Origin: Flavobacteriales bacterium
GTDB lineage: Bacteria; Bacteroidota; Bacteroidia; Flavobacteriales_E; Vicingaceae
Reading direction: 5' to 3'
Assembly: GCA_020635825.1 (NCBI GenBank)
Contig: JACJZA010000010.1
Coordinates: 1-64,000, forward strand
Length of the DNA: 64,000 bases
Under the pieces are notes generated by a model. That model was given only the letters and a program-made list of their open reading frames with translations, was not told the DNA's origin and made no database searches. Shown piece by piece: positions 17,882-27,490 of the stretch (position 1 is its first letter; each line of letters begins with the position of its first letter). The position numbers and the translations under genes were made by a program.

Positions 17882-19481
17882 TTACTTGATAAACAAAATC
17901 AGCAACTACTTTTATATCTATTTTATAGTGACTGTAAATTTTTATGAAATTGGGTTGAGCAGCAGTTGTAAAGGCTATTTTTAATTGTAATTTTTTAGCT
18001 AAAGTTAAATCTTGAATATCAGAAGTAGATAATGGCATTGATAACACTGAAGATGTTGGTTGCTCCACTTTTAATGAAGCATTTACTAAGCCTGATGCTA
18101 TATAGTTATTTACTTGCAAAGTCTTAAATATTTGTTGATTAGCATCCAGTAAATCAAGATTAAAAACAGCATCAAAAGGAAAGCCATTTTCTGCGTAAAC
18201 AAAAAGATTTCCTTCAATTACATTTTTTATATTTTCTTCATCTAAGTTAAAATCAATAGTATCTACTAACGTCAATTGATTAGCGACTAAAGACAAAGGC
18301 ATTTCTATATTAAGATTCGTTTTTAATGGATGTTTTTTAAATACAAAATCGTTGTTTCCAGAAATATTTCCTAAAGGATTTATAGCTAAATCAACTTCAT
18401 AAATTAACTGATTAGGGAATAATTCTAACAACTCATCAATATTAGAATTTGAAGTAGTAAAATCATTGTGATAATATGTATAATTCACCTCGGGTACTGA
18501 ATGAGTCTCTTGAGCCCTATTAATGTTAATGGGTGAACCTATTACTGAATGATTTAAACTAGCATATTGAGCATTATTAGAATTAAATGATGATAGCTGA
18601 TTGACTATCAACTGAGCATCCACTCCTATTCCATTCTCAAAATCTAATGAAACATCGACTTGCTCCAAATCAAGTGTTCCACCTTTTATTCTATTAAAAG
18701 CATCATACAAAGTAGTATCAGGACCATAATGATAGTTTTGTGTTCCAAAATATCCTCGAACATAAAAAGGAACAACATCAACAAATGAGTAATTAATAAT
18801 TATCTTATCTCCAGCATTAATATTAACAGAACTAGATGCATTGGGATCTACAGTTCCAATTGCATAGGTAACTAAAGTGTTGTTTTCATTATGGTTTAAT
18901 CCAGTTAAATCTAATTCATATTCGCTTAAATCGTATTGCAAAGTAAAGTATCCCGGTTGTGAAACAGTAGCAGCATCAATAGTTTCGACAATAGACAAAG
19001 TATCTCCATTTTTGGTGGCACTTAATATTTTTAAATTAACAATTACCTTTTCTTTTATATCACTAAATATTTCCAAATCAATATATCCCGATTCAATTTT
19101 GGCATAATTTAATTCCACACCATTACTGACATTCAATTCTTTTTCCTCATTATTACTATAAAAGGAACCACCTGGAGCGACTGTACTTGATAATGGAATT
19201 ACATATTCCTCCACTAAAGTGGTATCCGGAATTTTAAAAATAGAATCTACATCAATATTAAACACATCAGATTGGTAAACCAATTTAAGAGAAGAATCAG
19301 GATTAGTCTGAATCACCGAATCAGACAATAAATTATTCAATGTGAGTGTAGTCTTTATTACTGGAGCTAATAGCTCTGTATCCCAAGTAGGCTTATCGAG
19401 TATTTTTTTACAGGAAAAGGTAAGTGTTCCAATAATAAAAAGGGCAATAAACTGATATGACTTCAACTTTGCAAATATCAT
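17871..19481 (-). CDS. Lipoprotein of unknown function
   Basis: A 536-residue protein. The N-terminus has a lipobox (GTLTFS-C, lipidated Cys near residue 24), so it is a lipoprotein. The two residues after the Cys are Lys-Lys with no acidic cluster behind them, unlike the surface-export type at 32201. The rest looks all-beta with short repeated units; I recognise no family. It is sandwiched tightly between the SpoIIE-type phosphatase (gap 4 bp) and the barrel protein (overlap 11 bp), and is probably a partner of the latter. Confidence 0.75.
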   Translation of the reverse strand: MIFAKLKSYQFIALFIIGTLTFSCKKILDKPTWDTELLAPVIKTTLTLNNLLSDSVIQTNPDSSLKLVYQSDVFNIDVDSIFKIPDTTLVEEYVIPLSSTVAPGGSFYSNNEEKELNVSNGVELNYAKIESGYIDLEIFSDIKEKVIVNLKILSATKNGDTLSIVETIDAATVSQPGYFTLQYDLSEYELDLTGLNHNENNTLVTYAIGTVDPNASSSVNINAGDKIIINYSFVDVVPFYVRGYFGTQNYHYGPDTTLYDAFNRIKGGTLDLEQVDVSLDFENGIGVDAQLIVNQLSSFNSNNAQYASLNHSVIGSPININRAQETHSVPEVNYTYYHNDFTTSNSNIDELLELFPNQLIYEVDLAINPLGNISGNNDFVFKKHPLKTNLNIEMPLSLVANQLTLVDTIDFNLDEENIKNVIEGNLFVYAENGFPFDAVFNLDLLDANQQIFKTLQVNNYIASGLVNASLKVEQPTSSVLSMPLSTSDIQDLTLAKKLQLKIAFTTAAQPNFIKIYSHYKIDIKVVADFVYQVNGN

Positions 19482-19485
19482 TAAA

Positions 19486-20862
19486 TTAAATTTTTACTCC
19501 TATGACACAAACATCATCTAACTGTTCTAAATTACCTTTCCAGTTTTCAAAATATTCAGAAAGAAAAGATTCTTGTTTCTCAACGTCCATATTAGAACAT
19601 TCCATCAACTTTTCTTTAAATCTTTTCGACTTCATTTTTTTACCATCTACTCCTCCAAACTGATCAGCATATCCATCAGAAAACGCATAAACCATATCAC
19701 CTTTTTCCAATTGTATTTGATGATTAGTGAATGGTTGCTGATTTTCATACGAACCAATAGGTTGCTTGTCAGCTTTCAATTCAATAAGCTCTCCTTTTCT
19801 GATTATATAAAGTGAATTATTTGCTCCCGAATAAGAAAGATTTAATGTTTTGAAATTAATTGCACAAAAGGCAATATCCATTCCATCACGAACAACACTT
19901 TCTTTACTAGAATGTTTATTGATAGTATTATATACTTGCTCATTTAAATAGTCTAATGCTTGGGCTGGAGAATTCACATCATTCATTTTAATTGATTGAT
20001 TCAATATTTTTATTCCTATTAAACTCATAAATGCACCTGGAACTCCATGACCAGTACAATCTGCCACACAAAAAACCACTAAACTTTCATTTCCATCAGC
20101 ATTATCAATTGTAGTAGATAATCGTGTTCCCCAATAAAAATCACCACTCACAATATCTTTGGGTTTGTATATTAAGAATGAATTAGGAAAAAGTTCTTTA
20201 AACACATTCTTTGGCGGAAGCAACGCAAATTGAATTCTTTTTGCATAATTAATACTATCTAGTATTTCCTTATTTTTTTCTTCTATCTCAAATTTGGATT
20301 CTTCAAGTTTGAGCCTGGAAACAATTTCTTTTTTGGTAAGATTTATTCTCATTCTTATTAATAAAGCAGAAAAAATAGCAATTGAAGCAGTTAACAAACC
20401 TCCGCTAGTTAATATTTCTTCTACAGATAAAGTACTGTTCACTGATAGAAAAAAAACATTAGCTACTATATCAATAATTATTATTACAAGCGAATAATAC
20501 CAATGATAAAAAACAAACATTCCGGCACCAATGAAAAGTGCCATATATGAAAATGTATGTTTTTGAAAATCTTCAACCCCCATCACACTCCACATGTATG
20601 CATTTTGGACTGAAATTAAAAAAACAGGAAGAGCTCCCATAAGTTGAGTAGAAATTTTCAACTTTTTATGAAACAACACCACTATTAAGCAGATGAAAGC
20701 TACAGCCACTCTAAAAGTTAAAAACTCAACCCAATACTCAGGAATATTAAAATAATCGGGAACAAAAAAAAGCAAATCAAATACAACAGCTATCCATAAT
20801 GCAATTTTATGGTAACGGTATGCCGTCTCATCTATTTCTTGTTTCCAATTTACTTCACTCAT
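19486..20862 (-). CDS. Membrane-bound SpoIIE/PP2C-type serine phosphatase
   Basis: A 458-residue protein. The first 170 or so residues hold about six hydrophobic helices, followed by a short coiled coil and the linker SINYAKRIQFALLPP that Bacteroidota SpoIIE phosphatases share. The C-terminal half is a PP2C/SpoIIE catalytic domain: DIVSGDFYW, VADCTGHGVPGAFMSLIG and FSDGYADQFGG carry the metal-binding Asp residues. It probably removes phosphate from an anti-sigma-antagonist-like protein in response to a membrane signal; no such partner is adjacent. A second protein with the same domain lies at 43492-46695. It starts 35 bp after xerD and heads the dense cluster leading to kdsA. Confidence 0.9.
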   Translation of the reverse strand: MSEVNWKQEIDETAYRYHKIALWIAVVFDLLFFVPDYFNIPEYWVEFLTFRVAVAFICLIVVLFHKKLKISTQLMGALPVFLISVQNAYMWSVMGVEDFQKHTFSYMALFIGAGMFVFYHWYYSLVIIIIDIVANVFFLSVNSTLSVEEILTSGGLLTASIAIFSALLIRMRINLTKKEIVSRLKLEESKFEIEEKNKEILDSINYAKRIQFALLPPKNVFKELFPNSFLIYKPKDIVSGDFYWGTRLSTTIDNADGNESLVVFCVADCTGHGVPGAFMSLIGIKILNQSIKMNDVNSPAQALDYLNEQVYNTINKHSSKESVVRDGMDIAFCAINFKTLNLSYSGANNSLYIIRKGELIELKADKQPIGSYENQQPFTNHQIQLEKGDMVYAFSDGYADQFGGVDGKKMKSKRFKEKLMECSNMDVEKQESFLSEYFENWKGNLEQLDDVCVIGVKI

Positions 20863-20897
20863 GCTAAAATATTAACCCTTCCAAATTAAGAAAAAAT

Positions 20898-21803
20898 TTA
20901 CTTTGAACGTGGATGATAATCGATTATCGCTTGACGGAGGTAATCTCTATCTAAATGGGTATATATCTCTGTTGTAGTAATTGATTCATGTCCTAACATT
21001 TCTTGAACAGCTCTTAAATCTGCTCCTCCTTCTACTAAATGAGTTGCAAAAGAATGACGAAAGGTATGTGGACTGACATTTTTATGAATTCCTACTTTTT
21101 CAACCAATTGTTTAATAATAGTAAAAACCATCACTCTTGTTAGTTTTCCTCCTCTTCTATTTAAAAACAAAATATCTTCACTTTCTTTTTTTATCACCGA
21201 CATGTGGTTACGAATACTTTCAATGTATATTTTAATATGTTTAATGGCTACACTTCCGATAGGAACAATACGCTCTTTATCCCCTTTACCAATCACAATA
21301 ACAAAACCTTCTTCCAACATTAATTTGGAAAGCCTCAAATTAACTAATTCGGAAACCCTTAACCCACAACTATAAAGGGTTTCAAGCATCGCTTTATTCC
21401 TTTCTCCTTCATTGGTACTTAAATCAATGGCGTCAATAATTTGATTAATCTCTTCAAAACTAAGTGTATCTGGTAATTTCCTCCCAATTTTCGGAGCTTC
21501 AATCAACTCTGTTGGACTCACTTTGATCATATCTTCAATCAACATATACTTAAAAAAGGCTTTCAAACCAGATAATATTCTAGCTTGTGATGTAGCCGAC
21601 ATACCTAGTTCACTTACATATTGAATAAATTCCTCTACTTGTTTTTTGGTGATTGTAATTGGTGAATAATCCAATCCTTTTATTTCTAAAAATTGAACCA
21701 ACATTTCAACATCGTGCAAATAAGCTTCAATAGAGTTTTCAGATAAAGAACGTTCAAGTTGCAAGTATGATTTAAAGCCTTTTATGGTTGGAGTCCAATT
21801 CAA
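20898..21803 (-). CDS. xerD: Tyrosine recombinase XerD
   Basis: A 301-residue protein with an N-terminal SAM-like core-binding domain and a C-terminal catalytic domain with all expected residues: Arg149 (GLRVSEL), Lys173 (GKGDKER), His246 and Arg249 (HTFRHSF), His272 (LGHESITTTEIYTH) and Tyr281. Length and sequence fit the housekeeping XerD that resolves chromosome dimers at dif with XerC and FtsK, rather than an element integrase. The start is TTG: an in-frame stop lies four codons upstream and no ATG fits, while NWTPTIKGF is the normal beginning. It may be co-transcribed with the downstream phosphatase. Confidence 0.92.
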   Translation of the reverse strand: MNWTPTIKGFKSYLQLERSLSENSIEAYLHDVEMLVQFLEIKGLDYSPITITKKQVEEFIQYVSELGMSATSQARILSGLKAFFKYMLIEDMIKVSPTELIEAPKIGRKLPDTLSFEEINQIIDAIDLSTNEGERNKAMLETLYSCGLRVSELVNLRLSKLMLEEGFVIVIGKGDKERIVPIGSVAIKHIKIYIESIRNHMSVIKKESEDILFLNRRGGKLTRVMVFTIIKQLVEKVGIHKNVSPHTFRHSFATHLVEGGADLRAVQEMLGHESITTTEIYTHLDRDYLRQAIIDYHPRSK

Positions 21804-21845
21804 TGATTTAATTTAAATTAAAAAAATAACAAATCTCAAAAAATC

Positions 21846-21869
21846 CAAATTCCAAATATTTGAAATTTG
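21846..21869. repeat. 24-bp near-perfect palindrome in the xerD/aroQ divergent region
   Basis: The segment is its own reverse complement except for one symmetric mismatch pair. It lies between the divergent starts of xerD and aroQ and could be an operator or a cruciform-prone AT-rich repeat. Nothing shows which. Confidence 0.4.
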
Positions 21870-21904
21870 AACATTGTATTTTGTTGTTTCATTAGAAGCT
21901 TTTA

Positions 21905-21937
21905 TTGAAAGCATTCTAATGCAAATATATATCTTTG
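21905..21937 (+). promoter_or_regulatory. Promoter of aroQ
   Basis: TTG at 21905-21907, a 22-nt spacer and TATCTTTG at 21930-21937 fit TTG-N17-23-TAnnTTTG, with the usual C after the -7 box. The distance to the aroQ ATG at 21955 is 17 nt. This position supports the shorter aroQ start rather than one at 21874. Confidence 0.55.
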
Positions 21938-21954
21938 CAGTTCAGAATATTATT

Positions 21955-22380
21955 ATGAAAATTTTAATTATTAACGGCCCTAACTTGAATTTATTAGGAA
22001 AAAGAGAACCTACTATTTACGGGCATCTTTCTTTTGAAGATTTTTTTCAAGAATTAAAAAAGAAATATTCAACTGTAGAATTTGAATATTATCAAAGTAA
22101 CGTTGAGGGTGAGTTAATAAATAAATTGCATGAAGTAGGCTTTGATTATCATGGAATTGTTATGAATGCAGGAGCTTACACCCATACATCTATAGGTATT
22201 TCTGATGCCATTGCAGGTATCAAAACTCCTGTTATTGAAGTGCACATTTCTAATGTTTATGCTAGAGAAGAATATCGTCACACTTCGCTAATGGCTAAAA
22301 ATTGCTTAGGTGTAATTACAGGATTAGGAATGAATTCTTATCAATTAGCTACCGAACATTTTATTGGTTTAAACTCCTAA
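21955..22380 (+). CDS. aroQ: Type II 3-dehydroquinate dehydratase AroQ
   Basis: A 141-residue enzyme from the start at 21955, which gives the canonical opening MKILIINGPNLNLLGKREP. It catalyses the third step of the shikimate pathway, 3-dehydroquinate to 3-dehydroshikimate. The catalytic Tyr is Tyr22 (EPTIYG); NAGAYTHTS and EVHISNVYAREEYRHTS carry the other substrate-binding and catalytic residues, including the His. The frame is open to 21874, but a promoter-like -7 box lies between the two starts. The MFS gene follows after one base, so the three rightward genes probably form one operon. Confidence 0.95.
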   Translation: MKILIINGPNLNLLGKREPTIYGHLSFEDFFQELKKKYSTVEFEYYQSNVEGELINKLHEVGFDYHGIVMNAGAYTHTSIGISDAIAGIKTPVIEVHISNVYAREEYRHTSLMAKNCLGVITGLGMNSYQLATEHFIGLNS

Positions 22381-22381
22381 G

Positions 22382-23560
22382 TTGAACATTGCTTCAAATA
22401 TCTGGAAACTTTATGTGATTAAAGCATCAAAGTGGTTAATGCTTTTCATGCCTACTATTGTATTGTTCTTTAAAGACAATGGTTTAAATCTAGAAGAAAT
22501 CATGACCATTCAATCCATTTATTCTATTTCTATTGCATTAATGGAAATACCCTCAGGCTATGTTGCTGACGTTTTGGGAAGAAAAAACAGCATGATAATC
22601 GGGACATTTTTTGGCTTTTTAGGAATGTTGATTTATTCTTTTGCTGAAGGTTTTTGGGGATTTTTACCTGCTGCTTTAATTTTAGGAATTGGTCAAAGTT
22701 TTGTTTCAGGTTCAGATACCGCTTTAATGTACGACAGTTTAGTTGCGATTAATCAAAAAGATAAATTTATTAAATACGAAGGTCGCTCTATTGCTCTTGG
22801 AAATTTTGCAGAAGCGATTGCTTTTATTATAGGAGGATTCTTAGCCGAAATATCCTTACGAACTCCATTTTATTATCAAACAGGTATTGCATTTATAGGT
22901 TTTTTAGTAGCCTTTTTATTAGTCGAACCACCTGTTACTAAACTTTCAGGTAAAAACCCGTTGGATAATATAAAATATATTTTACGTTTTGCTTTAAAAG
23001 AAAACAAACCTCTTAAATGGAACATTGTTTATTCTTCTGTAATTGGAGCGACGACTCTGGTAATCGCTTGGTTTTCTCAACCCTATTTTGTAGCATTAGA
23101 TTTGCAAGTAAAATATTTTGGAATTGTAGGAGCCATTTTAAATTTAGCAGTCGCTATTACTTCATTTTATTCTCATCGAATTGAAGAAAAATGGGATTCT
23201 ACTAAGATGCTGGTCTTCTTTTTGATTTCATTAAGTACTTGTTATCTACTTTTAGGCAATATTTTAAACTATTGGGGACTGATTATATTATTTGTCTTCT
23301 ACTTAGTAAGAGGAATTTGTACTCCTGTTTTAAGAGACTATATTAATCGGCACACTCCATCAGAAATGAGAGCTATAATAATGTCAATTAGAAGTTTTAT
23401 GATTCGTGGAATTTTTGCTATTTGTTCACCTTTTTTAGGCTATATGGCTGACGTTTATTCCATTCAAATTGCATTTCAGATAGCAACGATTATTTTCTTT
23501 AGCATTGGTGGAATATCCTTAATTTTCTACTTACGAAACGAAAAACAAAATCTTGAATAA
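22382..23560 (+). CDS. MFS transporter
   Basis: A 392-residue protein with about 12 transmembrane helices. Features include MEIPSGYVADVLGRKNSM, the MFS loop 2-3 motif in its 'D-x-x-G-R-K' form, and a long middle loop (EPPVTKLSGKNPLD). It is a secondary transporter of the 'DHA1-like / uncharacterised MFS' type; the substrate is unknown. The start is TTG at 22382, one base after the aroQ stop, since no ATG fits the first helix. The 3' end overlaps the MATE gene by 8 bp. Two multidrug-type exporters side by side suggest a shared efflux role. Confidence 0.87.
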   Translation: MNIASNIWKLYVIKASKWLMLFMPTIVLFFKDNGLNLEEIMTIQSIYSISIALMEIPSGYVADVLGRKNSMIIGTFFGFLGMLIYSFAEGFWGFLPAALILGIGQSFVSGSDTALMYDSLVAINQKDKFIKYEGRSIALGNFAEAIAFIIGGFLAEISLRTPFYYQTGIAFIGFLVAFLLVEPPVTKLSGKNPLDNIKYILRFALKENKPLKWNIVYSSVIGATTLVIAWFSQPYFVALDLQVKYFGIVGAILNLAVAITSFYSHRIEEKWDSTKMLVFFLISLSTCYLLLGNILNYWGLIILFVFYLVRGICTPVLRDYINRHTPSEMRAIIMSIRSFMIRGIFAICSPFLGYMADVYSIQIAFQIATIIFFSIGGISLIFYLRNEKQNLE

Positions 23561-24848
23561 AGAAATCCTAAAACTTGCTATTCCGAATATATTGGCAAAC
23601 TTATCTGTTCCAATTGTTAGTGTGGTTGATGTAGCTTTAATGGGACATTTATCTGACGAGGCTTTTATTTTAGCCATTGGTTTTGGAGTGATGATTTTCA
23701 ATTTTATTTATTGGGGATTTGGTTTTTTAAGAATGGGAGTAACAGGTTTAACTGCTCAAAGCGAAGGAAAAAAAGATATAAATGAAACTTATCGGGTTTT
23801 ATTTCGAGGATTGATCGTAGCTTTTTCAGGAGCTCTATTGTTATTTATTTTAAAAAACTACTTATTTGAATTTGCATTATTTCTAATTGATTCCACTCCA
23901 GAGGTAAATCAAGAAATCACCACCTATTTCAATACTAGAATTTATGCAGCACCTGCTACCATTAGTCTTTATGCATTTATTGGTTGGTTTTTAGGAAAAC
24001 AAAACGCTGTTATTCCAATGGTCATTACCATTGTTATTAATATTTTAAACGCTGGTTTAAGTTATTGGCTGGTTAATTCTTATCAAATGAATACAGCAGG
24101 TGTAGCCTTAGGAACCGTTTTGGCTCAATATTCAGGATTGATTTTAGCGCTTGTTTTCTTTTTAATTTATTACCGACAATCATTAAATAAATTAGCTTAT
24201 CAAGGGGTTCTCCAAATGAAAGCAATCAAAGAATTTTTACTTATTAATTCTGATATTTTTATCCGTACACTTTGTTTGATTTTTACTTTTTCGTTTTTTA
24301 AAGTGTATTCAGGAAAAGAAGGATTAATTATTGGTGCAGCAAATATGTTGTTGCTCGAATTTATTGGTATTGCTGCTTATGGAATTGATGGATTTGCTTT
24401 TGCAGCTGAATCAATTACTGGAAAATATTATGGAGCCCAAAATAAATCATTACTACAAAAAGCAATTAAGCTTTGTTTTTATTGGGGATTTGGAATTGGA
24501 CTTTTATACTCTCTTACTTTTTTATTTTTTGGGGAAAACATTTTATGGATGCTATCATCACAAAAAGAAGTAATTAATGAAGCTAATGATTATTTATTTT
24601 GGTTAACAATTTTCCCAATAATAAGTGTAATTGCATTTGTTTGGGACGGAGTTTTTATTGGCATCACTGCTAGTAAAGCTATGAGAAATACCATGCTCAT
24701 TGCTACTTTTTTATTTTTCTTACCATCTTATTTTATTTTACATCCTTATTTTAAAAACCATGGATTATGGATGGCTTTTTTATTGTTTTTTGTTGCTAGA
24801 GGTTTAACGCAAACTATAATTGCAAAAAGATTGATTATTCTAAATTGA
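23553..24848 (+). CDS. MATE family efflux transporter (DinF-like)
   Basis: A 431-residue membrane protein with 12 helices in two homologous halves. The start LKLAIPNILANLSVPIVSVVDVALMG and the segment GVTGLTAQSEGKKD are typical of the DinF/NorM branch of MATE transporters, which use Na+ or H+ gradients to export cationic drugs or metabolites. The start is TTG at 23553, inside the MFS gene (8-bp overlap). The 3' end overlaps the convergent M28 peptidase gene by 14 bp, so no terminator fits between them. Confidence 0.93.
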   Translation: MNKEILKLAIPNILANLSVPIVSVVDVALMGHLSDEAFILAIGFGVMIFNFIYWGFGFLRMGVTGLTAQSEGKKDINETYRVLFRGLIVAFSGALLLFILKNYLFEFALFLIDSTPEVNQEITTYFNTRIYAAPATISLYAFIGWFLGKQNAVIPMVITIVINILNAGLSYWLVNSYQMNTAGVALGTVLAQYSGLILALVFFLIYYRQSLNKLAYQGVLQMKAIKEFLLINSDIFIRTLCLIFTFSFFKVYSGKEGLIIGAANMLLLEFIGIAAYGIDGFAFAAESITGKYYGAQNKSLLQKAIKLCFYWGFGIGLLYSLTFLFFGENILWMLSSQKEVINEANDYLFWLTIFPIISVIAFVWDGVFIGITASKAMRNTMLIATFLFFLPSYFILHPYFKNHGLWMAFLLFFVARGLTQTIIAKRLIILN

Positions 24849-25749
24849 TAAGAGATTCAAAAACTGTATCAATTACATTAGCCATTTTAGAAATATTTAA
24901 AGTTTCCATCTTATCTGATTTTTCATGATAATTCTTATTCCTATAAAATGCAGTATCGGTAATCATTAATGAGCTAATTCCAAATTTCCAATAATTTAGA
25001 TGATCAGAAAAATCTATGCCAGGTAATGACTTTGGGCCAGTAAATTTCTTAGTTTTTATAAGATTGTTCTTTTTAAATTGTCGACTATACTTCCTAGCAA
25101 ATTTTCCTTTACTAAATTTATTAACTAGAGTAATATAATCTCCTTTATTACCATAAATCAAAGAAAGAATACCTATCGGATAATCTTGAGATTTTTTTCT
25201 TTCATCAAAATAACCAATCATCTCTAAACAACACATACCATATATCTCTTCCTTTCTTTTTTCTAATGATTTTGCATGAACATAACTTCCCATATATTCC
25301 GTTCTAAAAAAAGGAGGTTCTTCTAAAGTATAGGCAACAATTTCTATTCGGTAATTTAATTGTTGACCTTTCAATAATCTTGCTAATTCTAATAACCCAA
25401 CTGTTCCACTTGCATTATCATCAGCTCCTTCTTGTTCATCACAAACATCATAATGAGCTCCAACTACAATTGTTTTCGTATTTTTTTCACCAAAACCACA
25501 TATAACATTTTTAAAAATTCTTCCTTCTACATTATACTCTTGATAATAAGTAGTATCAGCATATTTATTAAATTCATCATAAATATATTGAGCAATATTA
25601 TTTAGTACATCAATATTTTTATACATCCTAGCTTTTTCAGTTTTTGTAATAGAATACAAATGCTGCTCAATTATTGAAGTATCTGCTCCACTTGCAAAAG
25701 ATTTAATTGCAAAAAATGAAATAATGAGTATAAAAAATATTCTTATCAT
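24835..25749 (-). CDS. M28-family zinc aminopeptidase, exported
   Basis: I choose the Met at 25749 (304 residues; MIRIFFILIISFFAIKSFA is a signal peptide), because a start at 25779 would lie in the hairpin at 25768-25795. The M28 zinc-ligand order is visible: His and Asp in VVGAHYDV, Asp in GADDNASG, the Glu-Glu pair in TLEEPPFF, an acidic/metal loop in CLEMIGYFDE, and the last His in KNYHEKSD. It would release N-terminal amino acids from peptides in the periplasm or outside. There is no T9SS tail. It is convergent with the MATE gene, with which it overlaps. Confidence 0.9.
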   Translation of the reverse strand: MIRIFFILIISFFAIKSFASGADTSIIEQHLYSITKTEKARMYKNIDVLNNIAQYIYDEFNKYADTTYYQEYNVEGRIFKNVICGFGEKNTKTIVVGAHYDVCDEQEGADDNASGTVGLLELARLLKGQQLNYRIEIVAYTLEEPPFFRTEYMGSYVHAKSLEKRKEEIYGMCCLEMIGYFDERKKSQDYPIGILSLIYGNKGDYITLVNKFSKGKFARKYSRQFKKNNLIKTKKFTGPKSLPGIDFSDHLNYWKFGISSLMITDTAFYRNKNYHEKSDKMETLNISKMANVIDTVFESLINLE

Positions 25750-25767
25750 ATCTACCAAATATACAAT

Positions 25768-25795
25768 AAAAAAAGCCAAGCAATGCTTGGCTTTT
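25768..25795 (-). terminator. Terminator hairpin, copy 1 of an identical pair
   Basis: A run of seven A, the stem GCCAAGCA / TGCTTGGC and T4 on both readings. It lies 19 bp beyond the stop of the leftward T9SS gene at 25815. The same 28 bases occur again at 27491-27518, at the other end of that gene. Confidence 0.85.
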
Positions 25796-25814
25796 CAAAA
25801 ATCTGATCTATTAA

Positions 25815-27470
25815 TTATCTATTAATAGCTATTTTTTCAACTCCCATCAATCCATTTTCAGAAAGTACTTTCAACAAATAATTACCATTTGGAATATTTG
25901 AAATATTTACTTTTAAAATATTTTGCATTTTTCTTTTATCAGATAAAACCAACCTTCCTTGCATATCATATATTTCAATAAGAACATTTCCTATCATATT
26001 TTCATTTAACGAAATAGTTAAATTATTAGACACAGGATTAGGGTAAAACTTAATTGTTGTTTCTTGAGCAATAGTTTCGTTTAAATTTGTAGAGATTGAA
26101 TTATAAAAGTTATGAGCATGCTGTACAGAAGTCAATAAGCCATTTACTCCTTGACAATGATTTCCTGATGTTGGTCTATGATATACTAAAGCAAACGACA
26201 TTGAAATTTTATTTGCTGGTAAAAATTCCATATTTCCGAATGACATGATAAATTTTCTATCTCCTGGTGTATTTCCTAAAGAACATTCACTCCATTCAGA
26301 AGAATTGGCCGGATTTCCCGGATATTGGAACGAACAAGACACTGTTCCTCCGGTAGAAGAATGTCCATTACCTCCATATACTAAATGTGTATTATCATTC
26401 CATTTGCTTTTCATGTAATTGTAAAATTCACTGGGAGTCTGTGGATCATCCATAACACTACTACCTCCTGTAATAAAACTCATAAATGAAGCCATTGGAT
26501 ACTCAATACTATTTATGGTTGGTCTTTTTATCATGGTTACAGCTTGTAAAGGTGGTTTTGTCCCATAACCCAATGAGCCATTATTCTCATCAAAATCATC
26601 TCCATTATATCCATAACCAACATTCCAAGTTGTATCACACCCTACATAATCATCAGTATAATTACCTATATCAGTATCCATAAAAATTCCAACATAAGTA
26701 TTCGAAAAAGTAAATGAAGACTTATTAATAATATCTACATCATAAAACGTCATGTCATTGATATCATCATTTGTAGCAAAAGCATAAGCCATTACATGTA
26801 ATTCAATCCCCATAGGTTGATTACTTAGAGATGCTGTGTGTTGATTACCTTTATCGTTTAAAACCCACCAAATAGCTGTATCACCTTTTATTAAAGGATA
26901 ATCACCATCATTTGGATTATAATTGCCATCCGTATTAACATCCACAAATGGAGCTAAATCATGATTTACAGGAATATAAGAAAGATTAGGGTTGTTCTTT
27001 CCCGGCCAATATAAAATATTATTACTTATAGTTCCGTTGGATAAAAACAAATTTATTTCAGCATTTCCCATTCCCCAAAACCTATCAAAATCATTACATT
27101 GAGAAGCATCTATATCTCCAGTTACTTCATCAAGTGGTCCTGGCCAATAATCATTTCCAAGTCCCATCCATTCATCAGCAGCAATTTTTAATTGTCCATT
27201 AGGATCTACCCCTCCTATCCATAAAGCTCCTGAATAAAGAGTATTTAATCCTGTTCCCTTTGGAACTTGATAACCGGCATCTTCAATTGAAGGATTTTGC
27301 CAAAATACTCCTTGAGTAGATAAATGAGCTCTTACATTATTAAATTCTAATACTGCTTGAGATGTTGCCTGTGTACACCCCAATTTATTAGTAGTTTGAG
27401 AGAACAAATCAGAATTATATAAAAGAATTAAAACTAATAAGAAAACTAAACTATTATTTTTCATATCCAT
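25815..27470 (-). CDS. Secreted protein with T9SS type-A sorting domain
   Basis: A 551-residue protein with a signal peptide ending LFSQ. The N-terminal half (FNNVRAHLSTQGVFWQNPS, LYSGALWIGGVDPNGQLK, TDGNYNPNDGDYP) belongs to a common Bacteroidota secreted family of unknown role; the D-x-N-x-D segments look calcium-binding. The end, IKFYPNPVSNNLTISL ... IEIYDMQGRLVLSDK ... IPNGNYLLKVL, is a type-A T9SS sorting domain. Met3 is an alternative start. It stands alone, flanked on both sides by the same 28-bp terminator hairpin. Confidence 0.87.
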   Translation of the reverse strand: MDMKNNSLVFLLVLILLYNSDLFSQTTNKLGCTQATSQAVLEFNNVRAHLSTQGVFWQNPSIEDAGYQVPKGTGLNTLYSGALWIGGVDPNGQLKIAADEWMGLGNDYWPGPLDEVTGDIDASQCNDFDRFWGMGNAEINLFLSNGTISNNILYWPGKNNPNLSYIPVNHDLAPFVDVNTDGNYNPNDGDYPLIKGDTAIWWVLNDKGNQHTASLSNQPMGIELHVMAYAFATNDDINDMTFYDVDIINKSSFTFSNTYVGIFMDTDIGNYTDDYVGCDTTWNVGYGYNGDDFDENNGSLGYGTKPPLQAVTMIKRPTINSIEYPMASFMSFITGGSSVMDDPQTPSEFYNYMKSKWNDNTHLVYGGNGHSSTGGTVSCSFQYPGNPANSSEWSECSLGNTPGDRKFIMSFGNMEFLPANKISMSFALVYHRPTSGNHCQGVNGLLTSVQHAHNFYNSISTNLNETIAQETTIKFYPNPVSNNLTISLNENMIGNVLIEIYDMQGRLVLSDKRKMQNILKVNISNIPNGNYLLKVLSENGLMGVEKIAINR

Positions 27471-27490
27471 TATTTTTTTTTAAATGTAAT

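Noticed and set aside
20898..21803. The tyrosine recombinase as the integrase of a mobile element
   Set aside because: It has normal XerD length and sequence, sits among housekeeping genes and far from the uvrC mosaic, and no att-like repeats flank it.
22382..24848. The MFS and MATE pair as an antibiotic resistance island
   Set aside because: Composition is like the surroundings, they follow aroQ with overlapping junctions, and nothing mobile is near.
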